Origin: CAYUNA01 sp047629355
Lineage (GTDB): Bacteria > Bacteroidota > Bacteroidia > Chitinophagales > Saprospiraceae
Reading direction: 5' to 3'
DNA: 7,939 nucleotides
Assembly: GCA_047629355.1 (NCBI GenBank)
Contig: JBLHWU010000266.1
Span: 1-7,939, forward strand
Both the position numbers and the translations under genes were made by a program. Under the pieces are notes generated by a model, which was given only the letters and a program-made list of their open reading frames with translations, searched no databases and was not told where the DNA came from. Every line of letters starts with the position of its first letter. The first letter of the stretch is position 1. Of this stretch, positions 1 to 6,188 are shown one piece after another.

Positions 1-1
1 T

Positions 2-1087
2 GACCGATTTGACCAAAGAACCTATCCACACGAAAAATTTTATCTCATTGCCATCAAAATTAAAGAACCTACCGCAGACCAAACGACTTTACCCGTACTA
101 GAGTCACAAATGGCTTCGGGGATGGAAATTCAGCAATTGCAGAACTTGTTGAAAGAGACCCGAGAGAACTTACAACTCACCATCGAAGAACTCGAGTCCT
201 CCAACGAAGAAGCCCAAGCGACCAATGAGGAGTTGGTTTCTTCCAATGAGGAATTGCAAAGCACCAACGAGGAATTACAATCAGTCAATGAGGAATTGTA
301 TACCGTCAATGCAGAATTGCAGGAAAAAAATATTCAACTATTAGAGTTGAATTCCGACATTGAAAATCTGATAAACAGCTCTCATATTGCAACCCTTTTC
401 CTAGATGACCGACTACACATCAGAAGATTCACGCCTTCTATTAAAAACATTATAGACCTTCGAGAAAGCGATATTGGGCGGTCAATTACCAATTTTGCCC
501 TCCCCAATAAGGATTTTTTAAATGAGATTAGAGCGGTTTCTAATGGCAAAAAAATAATTCGAAAGGAAATTATTACTAAAAATAGAACCTGGTTTTTGCA
601 AGAAATTCGTTCTTATACCGCTGAAGGTGAAGGAAAGAAAGGAACGGTTATAAATTATACAGATATTACGGAATTTAAAAGGATATCTAATGATTCGGAA
701 GAAAAAACCAAATTTCTGCATGAAATCTTTGAATTATCTCCTAACAATATCTACATCTATGATTTGGAGACTCAAGAAACTATCTTTTCCAATAGTTCAA
801 CTACAGAATTAGTGGGCTATACTTCGGAAGAATTATCAAAAATGGAAGATAAGGTATTAGAAACCGTAGTTCATCCTGAGGATATAAGAAAGGTTCAAGC
901 GAATCATAGAAAGATGCGGACAGCAAAAGAAAACGAAGTTCATACCGTGCAATATCGCTTGATAAAAGAAAATGAAGAAACGAAGTGGGTGGAATCTGTC
1001 AACAAGCCTTTTGAAATAAATGAAGATGGCACAGTAAAAACCATTATCGGCATTGCAACCATTTTGGAAAAAAGGAGGCAACCCTAA
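2..1087 (+). CDS. CheB/CheR/PAS hybrid sensor protein, C-terminal part (5' end outside window)
   Basis: The frame is open from base 2, so the ATG at 110 is internal and the N-terminal CheB methylesterase and CheR methyltransferase domains expected for this family lie upstream. Numbering the 361 visible residues from base 2: residues about 40-125 are a coiled coil with six seven-residue repeats of the form S-x-N-E-E-L-x, which is diagnostic of CheB/CheR/PAS hybrids. Residues about 118-226 form a first PAS domain ending in the typical D-I-T-E-F. Residues about 236-354 form a second PAS domain of the PAS_3 type, with the H-P-E-D motif and a W-V-E-S segment. Such proteins are cytoplasmic or membrane-near signalling proteins related to chemotaxis adaptation; the signal is unknown. 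The frame ends at TAA 1085-1087 just after A6 (1068-1073). A more natural tail continues in the -1 frame to 1227, so this stop is probably the result of a frameshift. Family assignment is confident, function is not. Confidence 0.85.
   Translation, partial: DRFDQRTYPHEKFYLIAIKIKEPTADQTTLPVLESQMASGMEIQQLQNLLKETRENLQLTIEELESSNEEAQATNEELVSSNEELQSTNEELQSVNEELYTVNAELQEKNIQLLELNSDIENLINSSHIATLFLDDRLHIRRFTPSIKNIIDLRESDIGRSITNFALPNKDFLNEIRAVSNGKKIIRKEIITKNRTWFLQEIRSYTAEGEGKKGTVINYTDITEFKRISNDSEEKTKFLHEIFELSPNNIYIYDLETQETIFSNSSTTELVGYTSEELSKMEDKVLETVVHPEDIRKVQANHRKMRTAKENEVHTVQYRLIKENEETKWVESVNKPFEINEDGTVKTIIGIATILEKRRQP
197..322 (+). repeat. Six in-frame 21-bp heptad repeats (coiled coil)
   Basis: Six consecutive seven-residue units are read here: SSNEEAQ, ATNEELV, SSNEELQ, STNEELQ, SVNEELY and TVNAELQ. 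The DNA units are also alike (for example AATGAGGAATTG occurs repeatedly). They form a parallel coiled-coil linker in front of the PAS domains, as known for CheB/CheR/PAS hybrids. Near-identical 21-bp units could in principle expand or contract by slippage in whole heptads without breaking the frame. Confidence 0.85.
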
Positions 1088-1227
1088 TATCGGAAGTCTC
1101 TATAGAACTCGACTCTATTATTTCTTCCATCAATGTGCTAAATAAAGAATTGAAAAATAGCGCGAACCCTAAGGTAAAGCAGAATTTGGAAATCGTTATG
1201 GAGACATTGAATAAAATGAATAAGTAA
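1069..1227 (+). other. Out-of-frame C-terminal tail of the CheB/CheR/PAS protein (apparent -1 frameshift)
   Basis: The frame one base back from the preceding CDS is open from the A-run (1068-1073) to TAA 1225-1227. It would add about 50 residues beginning KKEATLISEVSIELDSI and ending EIVMETLNKMNK, amphipathic and Lys/Glu/Asn-rich like the body of the protein. With seven A's instead of six the text would run ...ATILEKKEATLIS... without a break, whereas the annotated frame ends in the unlikely peptide KRRQP. A one-base deletion in the homopolymer, a sequencing error, or transcriptional or ribosomal slippage would all give this picture. The heptamer A-AAA-AAG is present, but its phase is that of the -1 frame and not of the incoming frame, so classical simultaneous tRNA slippage is not supported. 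Confidence 0.6.
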
Positions 1228-1280
1228 CAACTAAAAAATAAGTTAGACAACTGGACGAGGTTACTCTTTTGCCGTTTCTA

Positions 1281-1441
1281 AGTAAAAACGATTCAATAAC
1301 TTGGGCCATTATGCTTGTCCTTTTCCCTTCTAAAAAACACAAAAAATAGTTCCGTAACGAAGGCTATGCACCGATTTTTTGAATTCTTTAGAAGAAAAAA
1401 TTACGGCACATTATGGTCCAACTTATTAAATCGTTTTTACT
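1281..1441 (-). mobile_element. 161-bp MITE-like palindromic element, copy 1
   Basis: The element begins AGTAAAAACGATTCAATAA and ends with the imperfect reverse complement of that sequence, so it has terminal inverted repeats of about 30 bp. Both arms keep pairing toward the centre (CTTCTAAA with TTTAGAAG, and runs of A opposite runs of T), so the whole unit can fold as one long hairpin. It has no reading frame. A second copy of exactly the same length lies at 7511-7671 in the opposite orientation; by hand alignment 154 of 161 bases match. A-T rich flanks (CTAA on the left, TAAG on the right) leave the target duplication undecided: TA or TAA is possible. Miniature size, inverted ends and lack of coding fit a MITE mobilised by a transposase encoded elsewhere; no such transposase is in the window. 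Confidence 0.8.
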
Positions 1442-1451
1442 AAGTAGTCTT

Positions 1452-1550
1452 TCAAGTTAATGTCTTCACCCCGAGTTTCCAAGCCATACCTCCAAAATCA
1501 CCGACGCTTTTTTCTCCTAATTCACATTTTGGAATGTCAGTCTGACAAAA
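1452..1550 (-). pseudogene. Possible C-terminal gene remnant, unknown product
   Basis: On the minus strand a 32-codon frame without ATG start ends in TGA. Its peptide includes ELGEKSVGDFGGMAWKLG and then VKTLT. The composition (mixed charged, Gly-rich, Trp and Met present) looks more like coding sequence than the surrounding AT-rich spacer. An in-frame TAA lies directly upstream at 1551-1553 (minus strand). It abuts copy 1 of the 161-bp element, so it may be a gene end left behind by rearrangement. I do not recognise a family, and a chance frame of this length is quite possible. Confidence 0.25.
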
Positions 1551-1556
1551 TTATGG

Positions 1557-1651
1557 GAATAGGCAATTAATAAACTACCCAATTTTACAGAGGGTAGTTT
1601 TTTAAACGGAAAATAGTCGAGTAAAATGCGTAAGCTATTATTTGCCTATTC
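1557..1651. repeat. 10-bp inverted repeat flanking the terminator
   Basis: GAATAGGCAA at 1557-1566 is matched exactly by TTGCCTATTC at 1642-1651. The two arms are 75 bp apart and enclose the terminator hairpin, giving a nested stem arrangement. It may be the edge of another small palindromic repeat or an alternative RNA fold. No second copy was seen in the window. Confidence 0.4.
1572..1603 (+). terminator. Intrinsic (Rho-independent) terminator
   Basis: A perfect 9-bp stem, AAACTACCC (1572-1580) with GGGTAGTTT (1592-1600), surrounds an 11-base loop and runs into T's (six T's at 1598-1603). It is oriented to stop transcription coming from the CheB/CheR side before it reaches the permease gene. 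The T tract is short and the stem has only four G-C pairs, so efficiency is uncertain. Confidence 0.65.
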
Positions 1652-1798
1652 TCTACCCTTCCTTTCAAATATCCAAGTCTCAGAGATATAAATCCGAATT
1701 GCAACGTTGGTCATAAGATATTGTCTGTTGATTATGTAGCTTAACCTGTGTGTAAAAGCCAACTCAATAATTCATACTTTATAAAACAGCACCCGATA

Positions 1799-4231
1799 AT
1801 GTTTAAAAACCACTTCAAAATCGCTTGGCGAAATTTAAGCCGAAATCGCAGCCATTCCCTTATCAATTTATTAGGTTTGGCCATTGGTATAGCGTGTTGT
1901 TTACTCATCCTAATCTGGGTAAGTGATGAACTAAGTTTTGATAAATGGAATGAAAAAGCGGACCGAACTTACCGAGTCACCGCAGATATTAATTTTGGTG
2001 GCGCACACAAACAATATTCTGTGACGCCTGCGCCATTAGGAGAAACTTTAGTCGCTGACTTTCCAGAAGTAGAAACGGCAGTTAGATTCCGTAATTATGG
2101 TGGGGCTTTAGTCAAAAGAGATGTTCAAAATTTTAATGAAGAAAATGTTATCCACTGCGATCCTACCATTTTTGAGGTCTTTAGTTTAAATCTGATTAGT
2201 GGCGACCCGAAGACCGCTTTAGTTCCTCCGAATACCGTAGTGATTAGTAAAAAAATGGCAAGTAAATATTTTCCAAATAATGACCCGATTGGAAAAAAAC
2301 TTACTTTTGATAATGATCAGGAGTATGCCATTACTGGGATTATGGAAAACATGTCCAAAAATTCCCACTTCTATTATGATTTTTTAGTTTCTTTAACGGG
2401 TGGACAAGAAGCGACCAATGGACTTTGGGGAAGTAATAATTTTCATACCTATTATGTCCTAAATGAAGGGACAAATGTGGCTGCCTTTGAAGCCAAAGTT
2501 TTCCCGCATTTATTGAAGCAATACCTCTCTCCCTACATAGAACAGATAATGGGCAAATCGTACGAAGAATTAGCTGCAGCTAGTGGCGCTTTCATCAAAT
2601 ATAATTACCAGCCATTAACCGATATTCACTTAAAATCAGACTTAGTAGCGGAACTAAACCCGAATGGAAGTATCCAATACGTTTGGATTTTTTCGGCAGC
2701 GGCTTTGTTTATTTTATTGATTGCTTGTGTCAATTTTATGAACCTATCGACTGCTCGTTCCTCTATTCGAGCCAAAGAAATTGGGGTGCGAAAAGTCTTA
2801 GGTTCCATGCGTAGTAATTTGGTCAATCAATTTTTAGTAGAATCGGTATTGATGACAGCCATTGCCTTTTTAATTGGCATTACCTTCGCTCAATTTGCCT
2901 TACCTTATTACAATAATTTGGCAGATAAACAATTGACTTTACCTTTTGACAGTATTCCTTTTTGGGGTATTGCTTTATTAAGTATGCTAGGCATTGGTCT
3001 ATTGGCAGGTAGTTATCCAGCTCTTTATTTATCTGGATTTAAACCTATCAAAACCCTGTCGGGCAAATTTTTAGAAAAAGGAGGAAATTTAAGTTTGCGA
3101 AATGGATTGGTCGTTTTTCAGTTTTTGATTGCGGTCTTACTTATCATCGGTACATTAGTCATCAATCGCCAAATGGATTTTATTCAAACCAAAAAAATGG
3201 GCTTTGAAAGAGATCACTTATTGATTATAGATAATGTCAATCCACTAGGTGAGAAGGGCTTTATTCTTAAAAAAGAGTTGCTTAATAATCCTAAAATCAC
3301 CAAAGCAACAATGAGTGGTTATTTACCGATTCCTTCTTATCGAAGTGATTCGCCTGTTTGCAAGAGCCAAGAATTGAATGATGAAAATTGCATCCAAACC
3401 CAAATGTGGAATATAGATGAAGATTATCTGTCAACTTTGGGAATGGAGCTTGTTGCTGGAAGAAATTTTTCTCCAGATATGCCAACTGATTCTTCTGCGG
3501 CAATCATTAATGAAACCGCTGCTCTAAAATTGGGCTTTGCAGACCCTATCGGTCAAAAATTTTATGGCGATAATGGAAATTTTGAACCTGGTGTCTCCCT
3601 ACCGATGAAAACGATTATTGGCGTAGTTAAAGATTTTCATTTTGAAAGTTTGCGACAAAATATTGGTGCGGTTACTTTTTACTTAAATCCTCATCCGAGT
3701 AAATTAGTCTTAAAAGTAAATTCCGAAGACCTACCTACTTTAATCGCAGAAATAGAGCGAAACTGGAAAGGTTTAGCAGCAGGACAGCCTTTCTCTTATC
3801 GTTTTATGGATGAATCCTTTGATCAAGTTTATCGCTCCGAAAACCGAATCAGCAGTTTGTTTAGCATCTTCTCTGGATTGAGCATTTTTATTGCTTGTTT
3901 AGGCTTATTTGGTTTAGCTGCTTTTGCTACGGAAAGGCGTACTAAAGAAATTGGTATTCGAAAAGTATTGGGCGCCAGTACTGCCGGCTTAGTCGCACTT
4001 TTATCCAAAGATTTTCTAAAACTGGTCATTGTTTCCCTACTAATAGCCACACCACTTGCTTGGTATATGATGAATCGTTGGCTACAGAACTTTGCTTATT
4101 CTACCACTATTAATTGGTGGATTTTTGCGGTTGCCAGTCTTGGTGCGATTGCCGTTGCCTTTTTGACCGTAAGTTTTCAGAGTATCAAGGCAGCCTCGGC
4201 GAACCCTATTGAGAGTTTGAAAACGGAATAA
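1799..4231 (+). CDS. ABC transporter permease, FtsX/MacB family (810 aa)
   Basis: An inner-membrane permease of the duplicated FtsX type common in Bacteroidota, which work with a separate ATPase in MacB-like efflux or envelope mechanotransmission; the substrate is unknown. ATG 1799 is chosen because MFKNHFKIAWRNLSRNRSHS is the standard family N-terminus; a GTG at 1748 in the same frame would add 17 atypical residues. Predicted membrane helices lie near residues 20-41, 292-314, 341-367, 386-410, 435-455, 686-707, 738-760 and 772-793. A MacB_PCD-like periplasmic domain covers about 42-290 and a second one 456-684. Two FtsX domains end the halves, each with the same signature: KEIGVRKVLGS (326-336) and KEIGIRKVLGAS (716-727). 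Length is typical and there is no damage. No ATPase gene is adjacent, and intergenic repeats on both sides suggest a single-gene unit. Confidence 0.93.
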   Translation: MFKNHFKIAWRNLSRNRSHSLINLLGLAIGIACCLLILIWVSDELSFDKWNEKADRTYRVTADINFGGAHKQYSVTPAPLGETLVADFPEVETAVRFRNYGGALVKRDVQNFNEENVIHCDPTIFEVFSLNLISGDPKTALVPPNTVVISKKMASKYFPNNDPIGKKLTFDNDQEYAITGIMENMSKNSHFYYDFLVSLTGGQEATNGLWGSNNFHTYYVLNEGTNVAAFEAKVFPHLLKQYLSPYIEQIMGKSYEELAAASGAFIKYNYQPLTDIHLKSDLVAELNPNGSIQYVWIFSAAALFILLIACVNFMNLSTARSSIRAKEIGVRKVLGSMRSNLVNQFLVESVLMTAIAFLIGITFAQFALPYYNNLADKQLTLPFDSIPFWGIALLSMLGIGLLAGSYPALYLSGFKPIKTLSGKFLEKGGNLSLRNGLVVFQFLIAVLLIIGTLVINRQMDFIQTKKMGFERDHLLIIDNVNPLGEKGFILKKELLNNPKITKATMSGYLPIPSYRSDSPVCKSQELNDENCIQTQMWNIDEDYLSTLGMELVAGRNFSPDMPTDSSAAIINETAALKLGFADPIGQKFYGDNGNFEPGVSLPMKTIIGVVKDFHFESLRQNIGAVTFYLNPHPSKLVLKVNSEDLPTLIAEIERNWKGLAAGQPFSYRFMDESFDQVYRSENRISSLFSIFSGLSIFIACLGLFGLAAFATERRTKEIGIRKVLGASTAGLVALLSKDFLKLVIVSLLIATPLAWYMMNRWLQNFAYSTTINWWIFAVASLGAIAVAFLTVSFQSIKAASANPIESLKTE

Positions 4232-4304
4232 TCGAATTATTTAAAGTCAACTACTTCGTTCTACGTTTAAAACGCCTAAATTCGGTGCAAAAAACAAAGG
4301 GAGT

Positions 4305-4346
4305 TTGAGGGAGAAAAATGGTTTTAAAACCATTTTTCTCCCTCAA
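4305..4346. terminator. Perfect 42-bp palindrome, likely bidirectional terminator
   Basis: TTGAGGGAGAAAAATGGTTTT at 4305-4325 (21 bases) is followed directly by its exact reverse complement at 4326-4346 with no spacer. Flanking GGGAG (4299-4303) and CTCCC (4353-4357) can extend the stem past a small bulge. It lies 73 bp after the permease stop codon. Each arm carries a T-rich or A-rich block, so folded RNA from either strand would be a strong hairpin. A perfect spacerless palindrome of this size is unusual for a simple terminator and may be part of a dispersed element. Confidence 0.6.
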
Positions 4347-4357
4347 GTCTCTCTCCC

Positions 4358-4389
4358 CCGCGGCTGAAGGTGGCGGACTGTTTTTTTTT
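4358..4389 (+). terminator. Candidate terminator: GC-rich short stem with T9
   Basis: A local GC-rich island in AT-rich DNA contains CCGC (4358-4361) able to pair with GCGG (4373-4376), followed four bases later by nine T's (4381-4389). The stem is short, so it may act only together with the palindrome just upstream. It would end transcription from the permease before the hydrolase module. Confidence 0.35.
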
Positions 4390-4412
4390 GAGGGCTTTTC
4401 AACTAAAAAAAA

Positions 4413-4450
4413 CAAGTTTACCTGTAATAAATTCTGTTTTCAGCCACTAA
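4413..4450 (+). repeat. 38-bp exact direct repeat, copy A
   Basis: The 38 bases starting CAAGTTTACCTGTAATAAAT and ending TTTTCAGCCACTAA occur again without a mismatch at 6870-6907. Here the repeat ends 41 bp before the ATG of a 37-residue ORF; the other copy ends 20 bp before the ATG of the 150-residue membrane protein, and both ORFs begin MTxQxA. It may be a shared leader or promoter region of two paralogous genes, or a dispersed repeat. Its last three bases overlap the 20-bp motif at 4448. Confidence 0.85.
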
Positions 4451-4467
4451 GTAGGTGACCTTAAATA
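4448..4467 (+). repeat. 20-bp intergenic motif, copy A
   Basis: TAAGTAGGTGACCTTAAATA. Similar copies are at 6845-6864 (18 of 20 bases) and 7672-7690, with a rearranged version at 5483-5504. The core has TTAAG-like and CTTAA ends, so it is a weak inverted repeat. It lies between the permease and the hydrolase module. Confidence 0.7.
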
Positions 4468-4491
4468 ACGGTCAAAAAAGCATTGAAAAAC

Positions 4492-4605
4492 ATGACAACC
4501 CAAAAAGCTTATCGCTTTTTTGAAAGTTACTCCTTAACAAATAGGTTCTTTGAATTCTATGTAACGGTGAAAAAACAAGAGAACAAAGAACCAAAAAATA
4601 AATAA
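4492..4605 (+). CDS. Small ORF, 37 aa, possible truncated paralogue or leader peptide
   Basis: ATG 4492 to TAA 4605 encodes MTTQKAYRFFESYSLTNRFF followed by EFYVTVKK and a Lys/Glu/Asn-rich end. Its first eleven residues match seven of eleven in the 150-residue protein at 6928 (MTVQEAFNFFE), and both ORFs follow an identical 38-bp repeat. The stop codon lies 2 bp before the hydrolase ATG, a spacing that would allow translational coupling. It could be a decayed or truncated paralogue, a short leader peptide, or a chance frame. It has no membrane helix or known motif. Confidence 0.45.
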   Translation: MTTQKAYRFFESYSLTNRFFEFYVTVKKQENKEPKNK

Positions 4606-4607
4606 AA

Positions 4608-5465
4608 ATGCCATCACTTTTTAAATCAGCATCGGGAAAAAAGGAAATTCTTAGTCTATATGATGAAAAACTAAGTGATTTAAATATTGATTATCAATAT
4701 AAAATAATTGATTCCAGTTACGGAAAAACCAATATCATTATTACAGGCGCATCATCAAATCCACCTTTAATGATTATACATGGCTCAAATGGTTGTGCTC
4801 CAATCAGCTTAGAGACTTATCCCAACTTATCGACTCAGTTCCAAGTATTTGCAATTGACGTTCTTGCTCAGCCTAACAAAAGTGCGGAGACAAGACTCTC
4901 TATGAAAGATGATTCGTATGGAAAATGGATTAATGAAATAATAGGGTCACTAAAGTTAAATAAGGTAACGCTTGTGGGATTTTCCTTTGGCGGTTTAGTG
5001 ATTTTGAAAACACTAATCAATAAGGAAGATAAAATCAAAGAAGTTTTCTTAGCTGCACCTGCCTACATCGTAAATGGGAATCCTTTGAAGGGTTTATTTA
5101 AAGTATTTGTTCCGATGAAATGGTATATGTTCACTAAAAAAATAAAATTTGTAGAGAAATTTCTGGAGGAAGTGTTTACCGATAGAGATGAATTTGCGAT
5201 ACAGTATCTTTCTAAAGTTTTTCTACATTTCAACATGGATTTTACCCCTGTTCCTGTAATCAGCGAAGCAGAAGCAAAGAAAATTAAAACGCCTATAACC
5301 TTGATCGCAGCAAAAAAGGACATTATGTTTCCTGGCGAAAAAATGCTTAAGAGAGCTTCAAAAATATTTTCATCTGTAAAGGAAACGGTATTATTGGAGC
5401 ATTCTAAACATGTTCAGAACAAAACAGATAACATGAAAATTGAAGATTTAATTATGAAAAAATAA
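4608..5465 (+). CDS. Alpha/beta hydrolase (285 aa)
   Basis: A single-domain cytoplasmic alpha/beta-hydrolase-fold enzyme, probably an esterase or lipase-like hydrolase; the overall text resembles the YbfK/YvaM-type carboxylesterase-like hydrolases of Firmicutes and Bacteroidota, but the substrate cannot be read from sequence. The oxyanion segment is I-I-H-G-S-N-G (56-62). The nucleophile elbow is G-F-S-F-G with Ser126. The acid is probably Asp238 in AAKKDIMFPG. The base is His268 in EHSKHV (His265 is the alternative). A lid-like helical region spans about 153-215. There is no signal peptide. ATG 4608 is in an A-rich context without Shine-Dalgarno, normal for Bacteroidota, and is the only start giving the full family length. 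It follows the 37-residue ORF by 2 bp and ends before a repeat-rich gap, so it is probably in an operon with that ORF only. Confidence 0.88.
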   Translation: MPSLFKSASGKKEILSLYDEKLSDLNIDYQYKIIDSSYGKTNIIITGASSNPPLMIIHGSNGCAPISLETYPNLSTQFQVFAIDVLAQPNKSAETRLSMKDDSYGKWINEIIGSLKLNKVTLVGFSFGGLVILKTLINKEDKIKEVFLAAPAYIVNGNPLKGLFKVFVPMKWYMFTKKIKFVEKFLEEVFTDRDEFAIQYLSKVFLHFNMDFTPVPVISEAEAKKIKTPITLIAAKKDIMFPGEKMLKRASKIFSSVKETVLLEHSKHVQNKTDNMKIEDLIMKK

Positions 5466-5482
5466 TATGCTAGTACAATAAA

Positions 5483-5504
5483 CCTTAAATAACTACCTAC
5501 TTAA
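5483..5504. repeat. 20-bp intergenic motif, rearranged copy B
   Basis: CCTTAAATAA (5483-5492) equals the right half of the motif at 4448, and after three bases CCTACTTAA (5496-5504) is the reverse complement of its left half. So both halves are present, but one is flipped and their order is exchanged. It lies 18 bp after the hydrolase stop codon. Confidence 0.45.
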
Positions 5505-5516
5505 TTTGATATTTAG

Positions 5517-5582
5517 GAAGCGAGAAAATCCTAAAATTTTCGAGCTTCAAAAAACACAGTGCGCGTTGCCTGCGGCAACGCG
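5517..5582. other. Two stem-loops between hydrolase and sigma gene
   Basis: Stem-loop 1: GAAGC (5517-5521) with GCTTC (5544-5548) and, inside a GA/GA internal mismatch, GAAAAT with ATTTTC, closing a six-base loop. Stem-loop 2: CGCGTTGCC (5562-5570) with GGCAACGCG (5574-5582), a perfect 9-bp GC-rich stem with a TGC loop. The second stem is conspicuous in the AT-rich surroundings. No T tract follows it, so it is not a classical terminator; it may stabilise the 3' end of the hydrolase mRNA or be a piece of a dispersed palindromic repeat. Confidence 0.5.
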
Positions 5583-5652
5583 GGTCGAGTTCTTGAGGGA
5601 AAATAAGATGTAGGTATTTCATTGGGTGATTTTAAATGATTGCCACTAATTT

Positions 5653-5673
5653 TACTTTAAAACTCTTAAAGTA
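5653..5673. promoter_or_regulatory. 8-bp inverted repeat upstream of the sigma gene, possible operator
   Basis: TACTTTAA (5653-5660), five-base spacer AACTC, TTAAAGTA (5666-5673). The perfect dyad lies 23 bp before the presumed sigma-factor start, where a regulator could bind. No clear -7 box (TAnnTTTG) accompanies it, so the role is inferred from position and symmetry only. Confidence 0.3.
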
Positions 5674-5696
5674 GAACCAACTAAAAAACAGCAGTA

Positions 5697-6188
5697 TTGA
5701 GTAGCGATTTTTATAAAATATCCATTTTACCTTTTTTGGGAATAATCATCAAATTGTGTAGGGCATATACCAATTCACAAGAGGATTTTGAGGATTATTT
5801 TCAAGAGGTATGTTTGCAAATTTGGAGGAGCAAAGAGAACTTTCGGAAGGAATCGGAATGGAGTACTTGAGTTTACCGTATTTCCTTAAACGTTTGTTTG
5901 ACTTTACTTAAAAAAGAGAAAAAAAAGAGACCGTATTTTGTATCTGATTCTTTGACTACCGAAGAAACTGAAGATAATTACGCGTTTCCAGATGAATCTC
6001 TAAATCTACTATATGGTGCGATTGGGGAATTATTAGAAATTGATAGAGCGGTTATTATGCTTTATTTAGAAGAAAAATCATACAAGGAAATCGCTGAAAT
6101 TATAGGAACGAACCCTAATAATATTGGGGTACGAATTAAAAGAATTAAAACGAGGTTAAAAAAAATATTAGATGGAAAAATCAATTGA
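5697..6188 (+). pseudogene. ECF-type sigma-70 factor interrupted by an in-frame TGA
   Basis: One continuous frame from TTG 5697 to TGA 6188 encodes a full-length (163-codon) ECF sigma factor apart from a TGA at 5868-5870. Region 2 is clear: LCRAYTNSQEDFEDYFQEV, then the segment WST-stop-VYRISLNVCLTLLKK, where the family reads WSTW(V/L)YR; so one G-to-A change turned the conserved Trp of the -10-recognising region into a stop. Region 4 follows in frame: IDRAVIMLYLEEKSYKEIAE, then a helix-turn-helix ending RIKTRLKKIL. The protein would direct RNA polymerase to a small regulon. As read, only a 57-residue region-2 fragment is made; a 96-codon frame from TTG 5898 keeps region 4 only. The gene's own final stop is also TGA, which argues against TGA meaning Trp here. 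The start is uncertain: TTG gives the family-like MSSDFYK, perhaps a mutated ATG. The 3' end overlaps the next gene by 17 bp. Confidence 0.85.

Larger units (their letters stand above)
1228..1798. other. 571-bp non-coding stretch
   Basis: There is no convincing gene between the CheB/CheR tail and the permease start. It contains the 161-bp palindromic element (1281-1441), a short minus-strand reading frame that may be a gene remnant (1452-1550), an intrinsic terminator (1572-1603) nested inside a wider 10-bp inverted repeat (1557-1566 with 1642-1651), and about 150 bp of plain AT-rich DNA before the permease. No good promoter box for the permease could be picked out. Confidence 0.7.

Noticed and set aside
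197..322. CRISPR-like or intergenic tandem repeat
   Set aside because: The 21-bp units are in-frame codons of a heptad coiled coil inside a recognised gene.
1067..1074. Classical programmed -1 frameshift heptamer
   Set aside because: A-AAA-AAG is present but not in the phase required for the incoming frame, and no clear stimulatory structure follows; mutation or read error is simpler.
1279..1444. Definite target-site duplication of the 161-bp element
   Set aside because: CTAA/TAAG around copy 1 and ATAA/TTAA around copy 2 can be read as TA, TAA or no duplication; not decidable from two copies in AT-rich flanks.
1535..1547. TGTCAG-T-CTGACA dyad as a regulator site
   Set aside because: It is a perfect 6-bp inverted repeat, but it lies inside the possible gene remnant, far from any gene start, and has no second copy.
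1748..1798. Upstream GTG start of the permease
   Set aside because: The extra 17 residues are unlike the family N-terminus, whereas MFKNHFKIAWRNL at ATG 1799 fits it exactly.
3829..4050. Antisense open frames over the permease, hydrolase and PAS genes
   Set aside because: They are shadows of well-supported genes on the other strand and show no family features of their own.
5517..5582. Riboswitch or structured regulatory RNA ahead of the sigma gene
   Set aside because: There are only two simple stem-loops with no recognisable conserved core, and they lie closer to the end of the hydrolase gene.
5868..5870. TGA read as Trp (alternative genetic code)
   Set aside because: All other Trp codons seen are TGG, and the same gene ends at a TGA (6186-6188) followed by an overlapping gene with its own start, so TGA acts as stop here.
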